The notes beneath the pieces are model-generated. The model was given only the letters and a program-made list of their open reading frames with translations, had not been told where the DNA came from and did not search any database. The position numbers and the translations under genes were made by a program. A stretch of DNA of 64,000 nucleotides from Prevotellaceae bacterium UBA1720 (GTDB lineage: Bacteria > Bacteroidota > Bacteroidia > Bacteroidales > Bacteroidaceae): contig DCIS01000122.1 in assembly GCA_002317475.1 (NCBI GenBank), forward strand, positions 1-64,000. The letters run 5' to 3'. Below are positions 44,004 through 51,315 of this stretch, one piece after another. Within the stretch, counting starts at the first letter, position 1, and every line of letters begins with the position of its first letter.

Positions 44004-44735
44004 TTATTTCTGTGCAGTTTGTTCGATGTTGTATTTTGAGATTTCCAGCTCCAGCTCCATCCACTTCAGGTAGGCCTCGTTGGCTTGTTTCTTCATGAGT
44101 GCCAGTTCCTCCTTGGTGTAGCGGAGGTTCTCGGGACGTGTGATGGGGATATCGCTCTCGCTGAGCAGCAGAGGTTCACGTTTGGTGAGGACCTCGGGCT
44201 GAGGGTCTTGGGATGCAAGGGTTTGATCTGCCTGTAGGGTTGGGGCTTCTACGATCTCCTCTGCCTGGGTGGGAGTAGCCGCGGTGTTTGTTGCTTCCTC
44301 GGCCACGTGCGCCTTCTGCTTTTGGGGTGCAGGGGTGGATGCCTGGGCTATGAGGGTGGGTTGCGCGATGCGACTTGTCGCATCGAACAGAGGGGTATCT
44401 GTGCCTTCTTCCTCCGCTTTCGTGCCTTCTTCCTCCACCTTCGTGCTGTCTGGTTTTACCTCTGCGATTTGCTTCCCTGCTGGGGTTTCAATGACATTGT
44501 CCTTGGGTGGCGTGAGGAAGATGACCAGCACGGCAGCTACGCAGGCTGCGGCTACCCAGGGCCATATCGTCGCGATGCGCTTACGAGCAGGTTGGTTCAC
44601 CTCCTTTTCCACGCGCTGCATGAGTCGGGCATTGAGGGTAGGTGGCATCTGAGGACACGCCATCTCCTCCTCGCGGATAGCCTCCCTAAGGTTGGCATCC
44701 TGGTTGAGTAAGTCTTTCAGTTTGTCCTCGTTCAT
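44004..44735 (-). CDS. Probable anti-sigma factor, single-pass membrane protein
   Basis: 243 residues. The first 55 are charged and cytoplasmic (MNEDKLKDLLNQDANLREAIREEEM), followed by one membrane helix (IWPWVAAACVAAVLVIFL, about 57-74). A long Ala/Glu/Thr/Pro-rich periplasmic spacer with near repeats (KVEEEGTKAEEEGTD, about 95-110) and a helical C-terminus complete it. There is no zinc-binding HxxxCxxC motif. Its start overlaps the sigma factor stop by four bases, the usual layout for anti-sigma factors; assignment rests on that and on topology. Confidence 0.65.
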   Translation of the reverse strand: MNEDKLKDLLNQDANLREAIREEEMACPQMPPTLNARLMQRVEKEVNQPARKRIATIWPWVAAACVAAVLVIFLTPPKDNVIETPAGKQIAEVKPDSTKVEEEGTKAEEEGTDTPLFDATSRIAQPTLIAQASTPAPQKQKAHVAEEATNTAATPTQAEEIVEAPTLQADQTLASQDPQPEVLTKREPLLLSESDIPITRPENLRYTKEELALMKKQANEAYLKWMELELEISKYNIEQTAQK

Positions 44736-45283
44736 GTTCGTAGGGTGTTAATGATTTTACAGAGTTTCTTGCGTGTTCGGCTGAGCCGTGATGCGATGGT
44801 GGTGGGGATGGACTGGGTGACGAAGGCTATCTCCTTGAGGCTCATCTCGTCGTAGTAGAACATCGTGATGATGGCTTGCTCGTCAGGTGGCAGGTGGTGT
44901 ATGGCTGCGCGGATGAGTTGTACCACCTCCTGGTTGGGCCGCCCCAGTGTCTCCTCGACCTCTGCCTCCGTGATGGCCTCGTAGCTGTTGTCGCCATCGT
45001 CCAGGTAGATCATCCTCTGCCGCTTTCGCCTGAGGTGTGTGATGCACTCGTTGTAGGCTATGCGCAGGAGCCAGGTCTTGAAGGTGGAGCGTTCTGCGTC
45101 ATACGTATTGATGTGCTGGAACACCTTGATGAAGACGTCCTGGTACACCTCCTCGGCATCCTCCACGGGGGAAATCATGCGTGCCACCTGAGCCCAGACC
45201 ATACGGCCATATCGCTCCAGCGCCTGCTGTTGTGCCTGTGGACTTTGTTTCCTCAGTCCGGCTATGATTTCCGTTTCTTCCAT
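44732..45283 (-). CDS. ECF-type RNA polymerase sigma factor
   Basis: 183 residues. Region 2 (about 20-90): AEEVYQDVFIKVFQHINTYDAERSTFKTWLLRIAYNECITHLRR; region 4 (about 120-180): IHHLPPDEQAIITMFYYDEMSLKEIAFVTQSIPTTIASRLSRTRKKL. This is the compact two-domain layout of extracytoplasmic-function sigma factors. It heads a three-gene operon with a probable anti-sigma factor and an exported protein. A -7 box of ordinary type lies upstream. Confidence 0.93.
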   Translation of the reverse strand: MEETEIIAGLRKQSPQAQQQALERYGRMVWAQVARMISPVEDAEEVYQDVFIKVFQHINTYDAERSTFKTWLLRIAYNECITHLRRKRQRMIYLDDGDNSYEAITEAEVEETLGRPNQEVVQLIRAAIHHLPPDEQAIITMFYYDEMSLKEIAFVTQSIPTTIASRLSRTRKKLCKIINTLRT

Positions 45284-45318
45284 CCGTTGTTTTTGAGGTC
45301 TTCTATCTGTATATACGA

Positions 45319-45326
45319 CAAAGCTA
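45319..45326 (-). promoter_or_regulatory. -7 box for the ECF sigma operon
   Basis: TAGCTTTG on the minus strand, 36 bases before the start codon; no -33 TTTG at the normal distance, which could mean help from an activator or the sigma factor itself. Confidence 0.4.
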
Positions 45327-45371
45327 CGCCAAACATTGCACCGTTGGCGAAAAAAACAGAAAAAATATAGT

Positions 45372-45394
45372 AATTTGTTAGTTAGTTAGGTTAG
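45372..45394 (+). repeat. Solo TTAG element
   Basis: One 23-bp copy in the 308-base gap between the sigma-factor start and the next lipoprotein stop. The remainder of the gap (45395-45591) has no convincing gene, terminator or repeat. Confidence 0.85.
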
Positions 45395-45591
45395 TTGTGG
45401 GTGGGTGTGAAATTTTTATTTAACATGAATGGCCGCTCAGCGTGTCGAAGACCGATGCTTCGCTCGAAAGGGCAGAAGAACAACGAAAACAACATTCTTT
45501 GGCTCACATGCTACGCAGTCAAGTGGTAACCGAGCGGTTGATATTGTTGCTATTGTTGCCATTCATGTTAATATCATCAAGTTCTCACCAT

Positions 45592-46227
45592 CTATTCCTT
45601 ATAGTTGTTTTGGTGGTCCTGCAGTTCCTTGTCGGTCATCTTTACATAGTGTGAGAGGAGGTAGACGGGGGCAGAGCTGCCGTTGGCGTTGGCACGAGTG
45701 GCAATGTTCTGGGTAAGCCACATGGAGTTCTCCTGGAAGAAAATAACCTGAATGATGCGGGATGCCTCGGGAGATGCTGTGACAAGCGCATTCGTGGGCA
45801 CCTGTGGGTAGACGTCGATGACATCATAGTCGGAATGGTATGCCCAGTTCAGGTGATGCTTGACGTTACCGGGCAAGGCACCGGAGAAGGTGAACAGGGT
45901 GAGGGTGGAGTCTGTGTCAAAGTAGTAGTCGTAGGGACTGGCACCTATCATATCCTGGTAATAGTCCACGGTCTTGGGTGTGCCATCTGCCTTGATCTCG
46001 TAGCCCTCTTTGTACTTCCATCCCTTGCCCACCAGGGCTTTCTTCACCGCCTGGGCATCACGAAACACACCTCGGGGTATGTATAGCATTCTGCCATCCT
46101 CGGCGAGGGGGAACTTGGATTCTTTCCAGTTTGAATCGTTAAAGGCGTCATCCTCGGGAAACTCCTCACAGCTGGTGGCCAGCACACTCGTAAGCGCCAT
46201 TAGCGCCATAAACAGATATTTTTTCAT
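45592..46227 (-). CDS. Small lipoprotein, unknown function (A)
   Basis: 211 residues with a lipobox (SVLATSC, Cys about 20). Mature part EEFPEDDAFNDSNWKESKFP is acidic. Then a globular region without known motifs: PYDYYFDTDSTLTLFTFSGALPG in the middle suggests a beta-rich, lipocalin-like or DUF-type fold. Its neighbour 46326-46814 is another small lipoprotein of the same orientation and the two may form a pair. Function cannot be inferred. Confidence 0.7.
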   Translation of the reverse strand: MKKYLFMALMALTSVLATSCEEFPEDDAFNDSNWKESKFPLAEDGRMLYIPRGVFRDAQAVKKALVGKGWKYKEGYEIKADGTPKTVDYYQDMIGASPYDYYFDTDSTLTLFTFSGALPGNVKHHLNWAYHSDYDVIDVYPQVPTNALVTASPEASRIIQVIFFQENSMWLTQNIATRANANGSSAPVYLLSHYVKMTDKELQDHQNNYKE

Positions 46228-46325
46228 CTTGTTTTAGTTTTCGGTAGTTGTGGTTTTAGTATGAGTTTAATAAAACCTTCACACGAAAGCCACAAGAACC
46301 AGTTTTTGATTCTTTTTATTCCTTT

Positions 46326-46814
46326 TCATTCCTTGCCCTCTTGCTCGAAGTAGAAGGTGTAGAAGGTGTCACCGGCCTGGAGGCCTACGGTGAGGTAGCG
46401 AGCATCAGAGAGGTTAGGCTGGAAGGTGACATCGAGGATGCCTTCCTCCTGGACCTTGGCGGTGCACAAGTCGCACTGGAGGGTGTACATGTCCATTTTG
46501 ACAGAATCGGGGGATTCCTCCCAGGTATTGTCTCCCCACAATGTGCCTCCGTGGGTTACCTCTACGATCTTGCTATTCTCGTCCAAATAGCGTATGTGGG
46601 TCAGCCAGAAACCCTGGTAGTTCTTGCATCGGAAGGTAAGCGTTCCACCCTGCTGAGGCACCACGTAGGTGTGCTGCCCATTGTGCTTGCTCGTCTGGTA
46701 ATTGGTGTCGGCCCACTTCATAGGATCCCAGTCCCCGTCTTCTGCGCAGGAGTCACAACCCGTCAGCCACGTCATCGTCATGGCCAAAAGGAGGAAAAAT
46801 AGCATTCGTTTCAT
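46326..46814 (-). CDS. Small lipoprotein, unknown function (B)
   Basis: About 162 residues from ATG 46814 (MKRMLFFLLLAMTMTWLTGC; lipobox Cys about 20); an ATG three codons earlier (46823) is equally possible. The longer open frame to 46880 crosses the promoter. The mature protein has six cysteines early and late (DSCAED, TFRCKN, LQCDLCTAK) and reads as beta-rich (TYVVPQQGGTLTFRC, LDVTFQPNLSDARYLTVGL), like an Ig-type or BACON-like fold. No named family recognised. Confidence 0.68.
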   Translation of the reverse strand: MKRMLFFLLLAMTMTWLTGCDSCAEDGDWDPMKWADTNYQTSKHNGQHTYVVPQQGGTLTFRCKNYQGFWLTHIRYLDENSKIVEVTHGGTLWGDNTWEESPDSVKMDMYTLQCDLCTAKVQEEGILDVTFQPNLSDARYLTVGLQAGDTFYTFYFEQEGKE

Positions 46815-46849
46815 GTGATTCATCGTGTATTGTTCATGTATTAACCGCA

Positions 46850-46881
46850 CAAAGGTAGGGATTATTGCAAACACGGGCAAG
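46850..46881 (-). promoter_or_regulatory. Promoter of lipoprotein B
   Basis: Minus-strand TACCTTTG (46850-46857) with CTTG (46878-46881) 20 bases upstream; start codons follow 27-36 bases later. Confidence 0.55.
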
Positions 46882-46902
46882 AAAAATGTAATAAAATATC
46901 TT

Positions 46903-47086
46903 AATTTGTTAGTTAGTTAGGTTAGTTTAACAGCTTAGAGACAACGTACATTGCACGTACAGACACCGTATAACCTACGTATGGACACCGTAAGTGTACG
47001 TAGGCTGTACGTAGGCTGTACGTAGGCTGTACGTATAATCGCTGGCAGAAAATATACCCCGACCTAACCTAACTAACTAACAAATT
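46903..47086. repeat. Composite element: inverted TTAG pair around an 11-bp array
   Basis: A forward TTAG element (46903-46925) and an inverted copy (47063-47086) enclose the 11-bp array copy 3. It is the only place where two of the repeat families are nested. It occupies most of the gap 46882-47202. Confidence 0.88.
46938..47035 (+). repeat. 11-bp unit tandem array, copy 3
   Basis: Units end in CGTA: 46949-46959, 46960-46970, 46971-46981, 46982-46992 (two with ACCGTA), one 10-bp unit (46993-47002), then three exact GGCTGTACGTA units (47003-47035). Confidence 0.92.
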
Positions 47087-47169
47087 ACTATTTTTTATGT
47101 AGAATATATGGGAAGACTAGAATGTCCAATAAACACCTTATATATAAGAAAGAAAAAATAATAATTTAT

Positions 47170-47192
47170 AATTTGTTAGTTGTTAGTGTTAG
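47170..47192 (+). repeat. Degenerate TTAG element
   Basis: AATTTGTTAG start is intact, but the following units read TTGTTAGTGTTAG. It lies just upstream of the -7 box of the 244-residue gene and is in inverted orientation to the copy at 51284. Confidence 0.65.
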
Positions 47193-47202
47193 TTTTTATG
47201 CG

Positions 47203-47210
47203 TACCTTTG
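47203..47210 (+). promoter_or_regulatory. -7 box for the 244-residue gene
   Basis: TACCTTTG, 55 bases before ATG 47266. The nearest TTTG (47172-47175, inside the TTAG element) is 27 bases away, too far for a normal -33. Confidence 0.45.
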
Positions 47211-47265
47211 CGAATGAAGTAATGCTGAGCCTACACTGCGGGGCTTGGGAAAAAGGGAAAAATAC

Positions 47266-48000
47266 ATGAAACTATCTGAAAATGAGAGAGAAACATTCGT
47301 GAACATCTACTGCATGGAGTGGGTGAACATGAATCCACGCAATCTAACACGCCTGAAGATTGTGAACGACATGACACCACTTTTTGAGGATTTCAGCACG
47401 CTAAACCCCGCTTTCGTCGACTTTTTCTACAATTATGAGGACCGCCGACTGGTTTTTGCAGCCCTTCATTTCATGGCTGACAATGAGCTGGAGCGCCTCT
47501 TGGGCATTAACCCCATCATGCACGATTACCTTGATAACCTGCAGTGTACCAACGAGTTACTCAACGACACCGTACACTTTTACTCCTACGACGAAGGGAA
47601 GCAAGGGGATGCTGAGGAGCATGCCGACCACATGATGTCAACCCTGCTGAGCGTACAAAACCACCTGGCTTTGGGTGCTGAGATGGGCCTGGAAGGCAGA
47701 AGAATGGGTGTGTATGATGCCATGGTGGGAGTTTTCTCTATCACCATTGACGTACGCATCGTGCGTGCCGCCAAGGAACTGAACACCTGGCTGCTTGACA
47801 TCACCTACCCCTACCAGGACAACAAGAGGATGCTGGAAGAGGTGTCGACCCGCATCGAGGAACTGAGCGAGAAGTATGGCTTCGAGTTCAACGAACGACT
47901 GACCCCACCCCTCATCGTGAATGAAGTGATGAACTGGGACGAAGGGACGCTGCGAGGGCTGTACATAGAACTGAAGATGCACTTCGAGCACAAGCTGTAA
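47266..48000 (+). CDS. Unknown helical protein beside the DUF3987 gene
   Basis: 244 residues from ATG 47266; an upstream TTG at 47245 is possible but less likely. Soluble, no signal peptide, predominantly helical and acidic (AALHFMADNELERLLGINP, KQGDAEEHADHMMSTLL, STRIEELSEKYGFEF). No motif recognised. It is the first of three plus-strand genes that include the VirE_N/DUF3987 ATPase, with a 62-base gap to the next gene. Confidence 0.65.
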   Translation: MKLSENERETFVNIYCMEWVNMNPRNLTRLKIVNDMTPLFEDFSTLNPAFVDFFYNYEDRRLVFAALHFMADNELERLLGINPIMHDYLDNLQCTNELLNDTVHFYSYDEGKQGDAEEHADHMMSTLLSVQNHLALGAEMGLEGRRMGVYDAMVGVFSITIDVRIVRAAKELNTWLLDITYPYQDNKRMLEEVSTRIEELSEKYGFEFNERLTPPLIVNEVMNWDEGTLRGLYIELKMHFEHKL

Positions 48001-48062
48001 CCCCCCAACATCGTTCATCGCTTAATAACTCCACCCCCCCTCTCTATATATAAATAAGGTAT

Positions 48063-48551
48063 ATGCGTAGACCCAAGACCATAAAGTTGGAAACCGAAGA
48101 CTGTCCCCAGAAGAGAACGGCCGGGGCACCCCGTGCCGAGCTGTTCTGCAACGAGGAGGCCAGGGAGCAGTTTCATGCCTTTGTGGGACGTGTGATGAAG
48201 GAGGTCTACCAGGAGAAGTACCACGGATATGTGGTTGGCCAGCAGGTAGCCTATCGTGTGGAGGGGGCTGCCATGATGTTCCTGGTACTGACGGAAAAGG
48301 GGTTGATCAACAAGGACCGTACGGTACACTCCTTCTGCAAAGAGCTGACCAAATGCGTCACCTCGCTGGGCTATCCACCCACCGTGATACCTAACAGATG
48401 CCATGTGGGGCCGAAAATCAACGAATATACCCATGCCCAGGAAAAGCGTATCATCATCACCGGGGAACTGAGCGAGAAGACCAGCCCCTCTCATCAGGAA
48501 TGCTACACTTTCCTACACCGTTTCTACGAATTGCTGTGCGAAAAACTATGA
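48063..48551 (+). CDS. Unknown small protein beside the DUF3987 gene
   Basis: 162 residues, soluble, basic at the N-terminus (MRRPKTIKLETEDCPQKRT). It contains HAFVGRVMKEVYQEKYHGY and ends in HRFYELLCEKL; five to six cysteines are spread through it. I do not recognise the family. It lies between the 244-residue gene and the AGGTAC repeat array that precedes the DUF3987 gene, so it could be a DNA-binding or replication-linked partner; that is only context. Confidence 0.62.
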   Translation: MRRPKTIKLETEDCPQKRTAGAPRAELFCNEEAREQFHAFVGRVMKEVYQEKYHGYVVGQQVAYRVEGAAMMFLVLTEKGLINKDRTVHSFCKELTKCVTSLGYPPTVIPNRCHVGPKINEYTHAQEKRIIITGELSEKTSPSHQECYTFLHRFYELLCEKL

Positions 48552-48655
48552 TTCAGGTACATTAATACCCTGTTCCAAGGTACAATAATCCGTTTTCAGG
48601 TACAATAATTCCCCCCCGAGGTACACTAATTATTCTCTCAGGTACAACAATTCCC
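48552..48655 (+). repeat. Iteron-like array of five AGGTAC repeats
   Basis: AGGTAC occurs at 48555, 48578, 48598, 48619 and 48640, spaced 23, 20, 21 and 21 bases. The fuller consensus is CAGGTACAATAATTCCC. The last repeat ends just before the -33 box (48660) of the DUF3987 promoter. Phasing at two helical turns places all five boxes on one face of the DNA. Confidence 0.85.
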
Positions 48656-48659
48656 ATTA

Positions 48660-48691
48660 TTTGGAAGGCCTTATTTTAGGTCGTAACTTTG
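48660..48691 (+). promoter_or_regulatory. Promoter of the VirE_N/DUF3987 gene
   Basis: TTTG (48660-48663), 20-base spacer, TAACTTTG (48684-48691): exact consensus. ATG follows at 48752, leaving a leader of about 54 bases. Confidence 0.7.
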
Positions 48692-48751
48692 CATTGCAGT
48701 TCGGGCAACAACGCCTTGAACAGCAAAGTAATTTCCTAAAACATTATCACT

Positions 48752-51127
48752 ATGGGAAAAACTATCTTCGCTGCACTCTTGCAGCACAACGCAGCCGGAA
48801 AGGCTGAACCAATGACCCGCGAGAACTTCTACGCTCAGGTGAGAAGTACAAAGGTCGAGAGAGTAATCAACGCCATTGAGAGCGAGCAGGAAGGGGCTGA
48901 CCTGAGACCCCTGAAGAACCTCTTGCCCGCTGTTCAGTACATGGCACAGTATCCAACAGACGGTCATCGCCCCAAGAAGGATGACTCGAAGCCTACAGGC
49001 CTCTGCATGCACGACTTCGACCACCTGGAGATGGACGTAACAGCATTCTTCGAGGGAAAGGTTCGTCCCTTGGCAGACACCCTGCACCTGGCACTGGCTC
49101 ACATCACACCCAGTGGCAAAGGCCTTCGACTGGTCACACAGATGATGGCAGGAGAGAGCATCGAGGAGTGTCAGCACCGTGTAGCCAACCTTCTGGGCAT
49201 CAGTGACTTCAAGGACGAGCACGTGAAGGACATCTGCCACCTCTCCTACCTGGTATGCGAGAGCTACATCCTCTACATCAACGAACCTCTGCTCTTTGAC
49301 ATCGAGGCTGAGGAGGTCATCGAGGCTGAGAAGGATGAGGACATCGAGGACGCCGTGATCGTGGAGGACAGCGAGGAGGATGAGGTGCGTACAAAACACC
49401 CCATCGAAGAGGCTGAGGAGGCTGAGGAGTGTCACGACCTGGTGCCCGTAGAGGTGCCCGAGGAGCCCATGTACGAAGGTGTCTTCCCCCTGCGCACCAT
49501 CGTGAAGAAGCTGGAGGAGCGCATTGCCACACAAGGCCTTGTGCAGGTGGGTGAGCGCAACGTGAAGCTCTATACCATGACCATACACATGCGTGCCCTC
49601 GTGCAGGACAACTTCCAGCAGCTCTACAACCTCCTCGCACCCCTCTTCCTGGAGCGTGGCATCAAGGACGATGAGATTCGCCAGACCATCGGTTCGGCAC
49701 TGGGACAGCGTCAGAAGCATCCCGGACGTATCACCGCCCTGATTCAGGGCATCCTTTCGGAGATGCAGGTGATGAAGGGCTCGGGCGAGACGGATATGCA
49801 GTTGCCTCCCATGCCAGCCCTGCCTCCCTTCCTGGAGATGCTCACCTCGCTCTTCCCCGAACGTATGAAGGCTCCTGTGGTACTGGCCTCACTGCCTATG
49901 CTGGGCACGCTGGCAACGGGTGTACGCCTCAGAAGCAATGATGAGGAGAAGCCTGCCTCGCTCACCTTCATCGTGCATGTAGCAGCCCCAGCAGCCAGCG
50001 GTAAGGGATACGTCAGCGTGTTGAAGCGTCGTCTGCTAGGATGCCTTGCCGAGCAGGACAATCGTGAACTGGAGGCCATGGAGAAGGAGCGTAACGCCAA
50101 CCGTCAGAAGGGTGCCAACGAGCGTAAGAAGATGGGCAAGCACAAGCTGCGCCTCGTGGCTGCCAACGCCACTATGGCTTCACTCTACCAGCAGATTGCC
50201 GATAGTGAGGGTGAGCATATCATACTCTGTACAGACGAGATACGCGACATCCTGAAGACCTCTGCCTCGGCCTACACCAACTTCCAGGAAATCCTGCTCC
50301 ACTCCTTCCACAACGAGGAGGTAAGCAAGAGCACCGTAGGCGACGCTACCTCGACCATGCGCAAGGAGGTCTTCCTGAACTCCGTGACCTGCGGCACACC
50401 AGGTGTCACCATGCAGTTCTTCAAGAACGCCGAGGATGGACTCGTCACGCGTACCCTCTTCATCACCCTGCCTTCATCACTGGGCGAGAAGTGTCCCAAG
50501 TTCAACAAGCCTAACGACAAGCAGCAGGCATGGATAGACGAGGTGACCGAGAGTCTGCAGCAAGAGGTAGGATACTGCGACCTGCCCGTACTGGAGGCTG
50601 CCATCGATGACTTCACGGAGAAGGCTCGTCTGCGCTACCTGATGGACGATGATGACGTCATGGCCACCTTCTCACACCGTAGTGCCGACATAGGCCTGCG
50701 TGCCGGAGTACTCTTCTGGCTGCTCGAAGGCAGACCTCAGGACCTCTGCAAGAAGAAGGCACCCAAGCACCTGAGCAAGGCTGCACAGCGTGTCGTCGAC
50801 CTCGCCCTCTGGGTAGCCAAGTATTGCCAGATGATGCAGTACACCCTCTTCGGACAGCAAGCCAGCGAGCAGATCTCGGCAGCCAGCATCAAGAGCTACA
50901 AGACGCAGCAGCAGAGCATCTACGACGAACTGCCCAATGAGTTCACCACCTCGCAGATCAATGATGCACGCTTCAAGATGGGACTCAAGCCTACCTCCAA
51001 CCCCAGCGTGACAGCAGGTCGTTGGGCAGCACAGAACTGGATTGCCAAGCAAGCCAATGGACGCACCTGGGTGAAGCTCTTCCCCACCTCTCAGCACGCC
51101 ATTCAGGCCACGATGGAGGTAGCGTAG
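48752..51127 (+). CDS. VirE_N (BT4734-like) / DUF3987 helicase-like protein
   Basis: 791 residues. Residues about 20-175 resemble the primase-like VirE_N/BT4734 domain (TGLCMHDFDHLEMDVT, HITPSGKGLRLVTQM). A very acidic linker follows (about 190-240), then a helical segment (245-330) and a DUF3987 ATPase domain (about 350-680): Walker A-like APAASGKGYVSVL, Walker B-like HIILCTDEIRD, and an arginine in LVTRTLFITLPSS. The C-terminus is helical. Such proteins occur in Bacteroidales mobile or phage-derived regions and are thought to act in DNA replication. Codon use equals that of nearby housekeeping genes, so it does not look recently acquired. Confidence 0.82.
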   Translation: MGKTIFAALLQHNAAGKAEPMTRENFYAQVRSTKVERVINAIESEQEGADLRPLKNLLPAVQYMAQYPTDGHRPKKDDSKPTGLCMHDFDHLEMDVTAFFEGKVRPLADTLHLALAHITPSGKGLRLVTQMMAGESIEECQHRVANLLGISDFKDEHVKDICHLSYLVCESYILYINEPLLFDIEAEEVIEAEKDEDIEDAVIVEDSEEDEVRTKHPIEEAEEAEECHDLVPVEVPEEPMYEGVFPLRTIVKKLEERIATQGLVQVGERNVKLYTMTIHMRALVQDNFQQLYNLLAPLFLERGIKDDEIRQTIGSALGQRQKHPGRITALIQGILSEMQVMKGSGETDMQLPPMPALPPFLEMLTSLFPERMKAPVVLASLPMLGTLATGVRLRSNDEEKPASLTFIVHVAAPAASGKGYVSVLKRRLLGCLAEQDNRELEAMEKERNANRQKGANERKKMGKHKLRLVAANATMASLYQQIADSEGEHIILCTDEIRDILKTSASAYTNFQEILLHSFHNEEVSKSTVGDATSTMRKEVFLNSVTCGTPGVTMQFFKNAEDGLVTRTLFITLPSSLGEKCPKFNKPNDKQQAWIDEVTESLQQEVGYCDLPVLEAAIDDFTEKARLRYLMDDDDVMATFSHRSADIGLRAGVLFWLLEGRPQDLCKKKAPKHLSKAAQRVVDLALWVAKYCQMMQYTLFGQQASEQISAASIKSYKTQQQSIYDELPNEFTTSQINDARFKMGLKPTSNPSVTAGRWAAQNWIAKQANGRTWVKLFPTSQHAIQATMEVA

Positions 51128-51169
51128 AAGGAAAGAAAGGGCGAAAAGCACGAAGGGATGAAAGAATGA

Positions 51170-51197
51170 AAGGGTACTCACACGGGTACCCTTTTGT
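51170..51197 (+). terminator. Terminator after the DUF3987 gene
   Basis: AAGGGTAC (51170-51177) and GTACCCTT (51186-51193), then TTTTGTTTT. Same arm sequence as the pepD terminator at 42181. Confidence 0.8.
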
Positions 51198-51207
51198 TTT
51201 AGGAAGA

Positions 51208-51282
51208 CCTAGAAAGCCTAGGAAAGCCTAGGAAAGCCTAGGAAGTCCTAGATAATCCTAGATAATCCTAGATAATCCTAAT
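51208..51282. repeat. 10-bp CCTAGG array (GntR operon 3' end)
   Basis: Units at 51208, 51217, 51227, 51237, 51247, 51257, 51267 and a decayed one at 51277. Three identical CCTAGATAAT units stand in a row. Seen from the minus-strand GntR gene, the order is stop codon, TTAG element, array, hairpin. Confidence 0.92.
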
Positions 51283-51283
51283 A

Positions 51284-51307
51284 CCTAACCTAACTAACTA
51301 ACAAATT
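51284..51307 (-). repeat. Solo TTAG element
   Basis: Inverted-orientation copy, directly abutting the CCTAGG array and 8 bases from the GntR stop. Confidence 0.85.
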
Positions 51308-51315
51308 ACGGTTTT

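Noticed and set aside
45429..45716. Possible small or decayed gene between the sigma factor and lipoprotein A
   Set aside because: Two competing short frames without recognisable similarity; they run into the antisense of the lipoprotein gene.
48671..49720. 349-residue open frame antisense to the DUF3987 gene
   Set aside because: Leu/Val/His-rich shadow translation caused by the biased codon use of the plus-strand gene; no start context and no family features.
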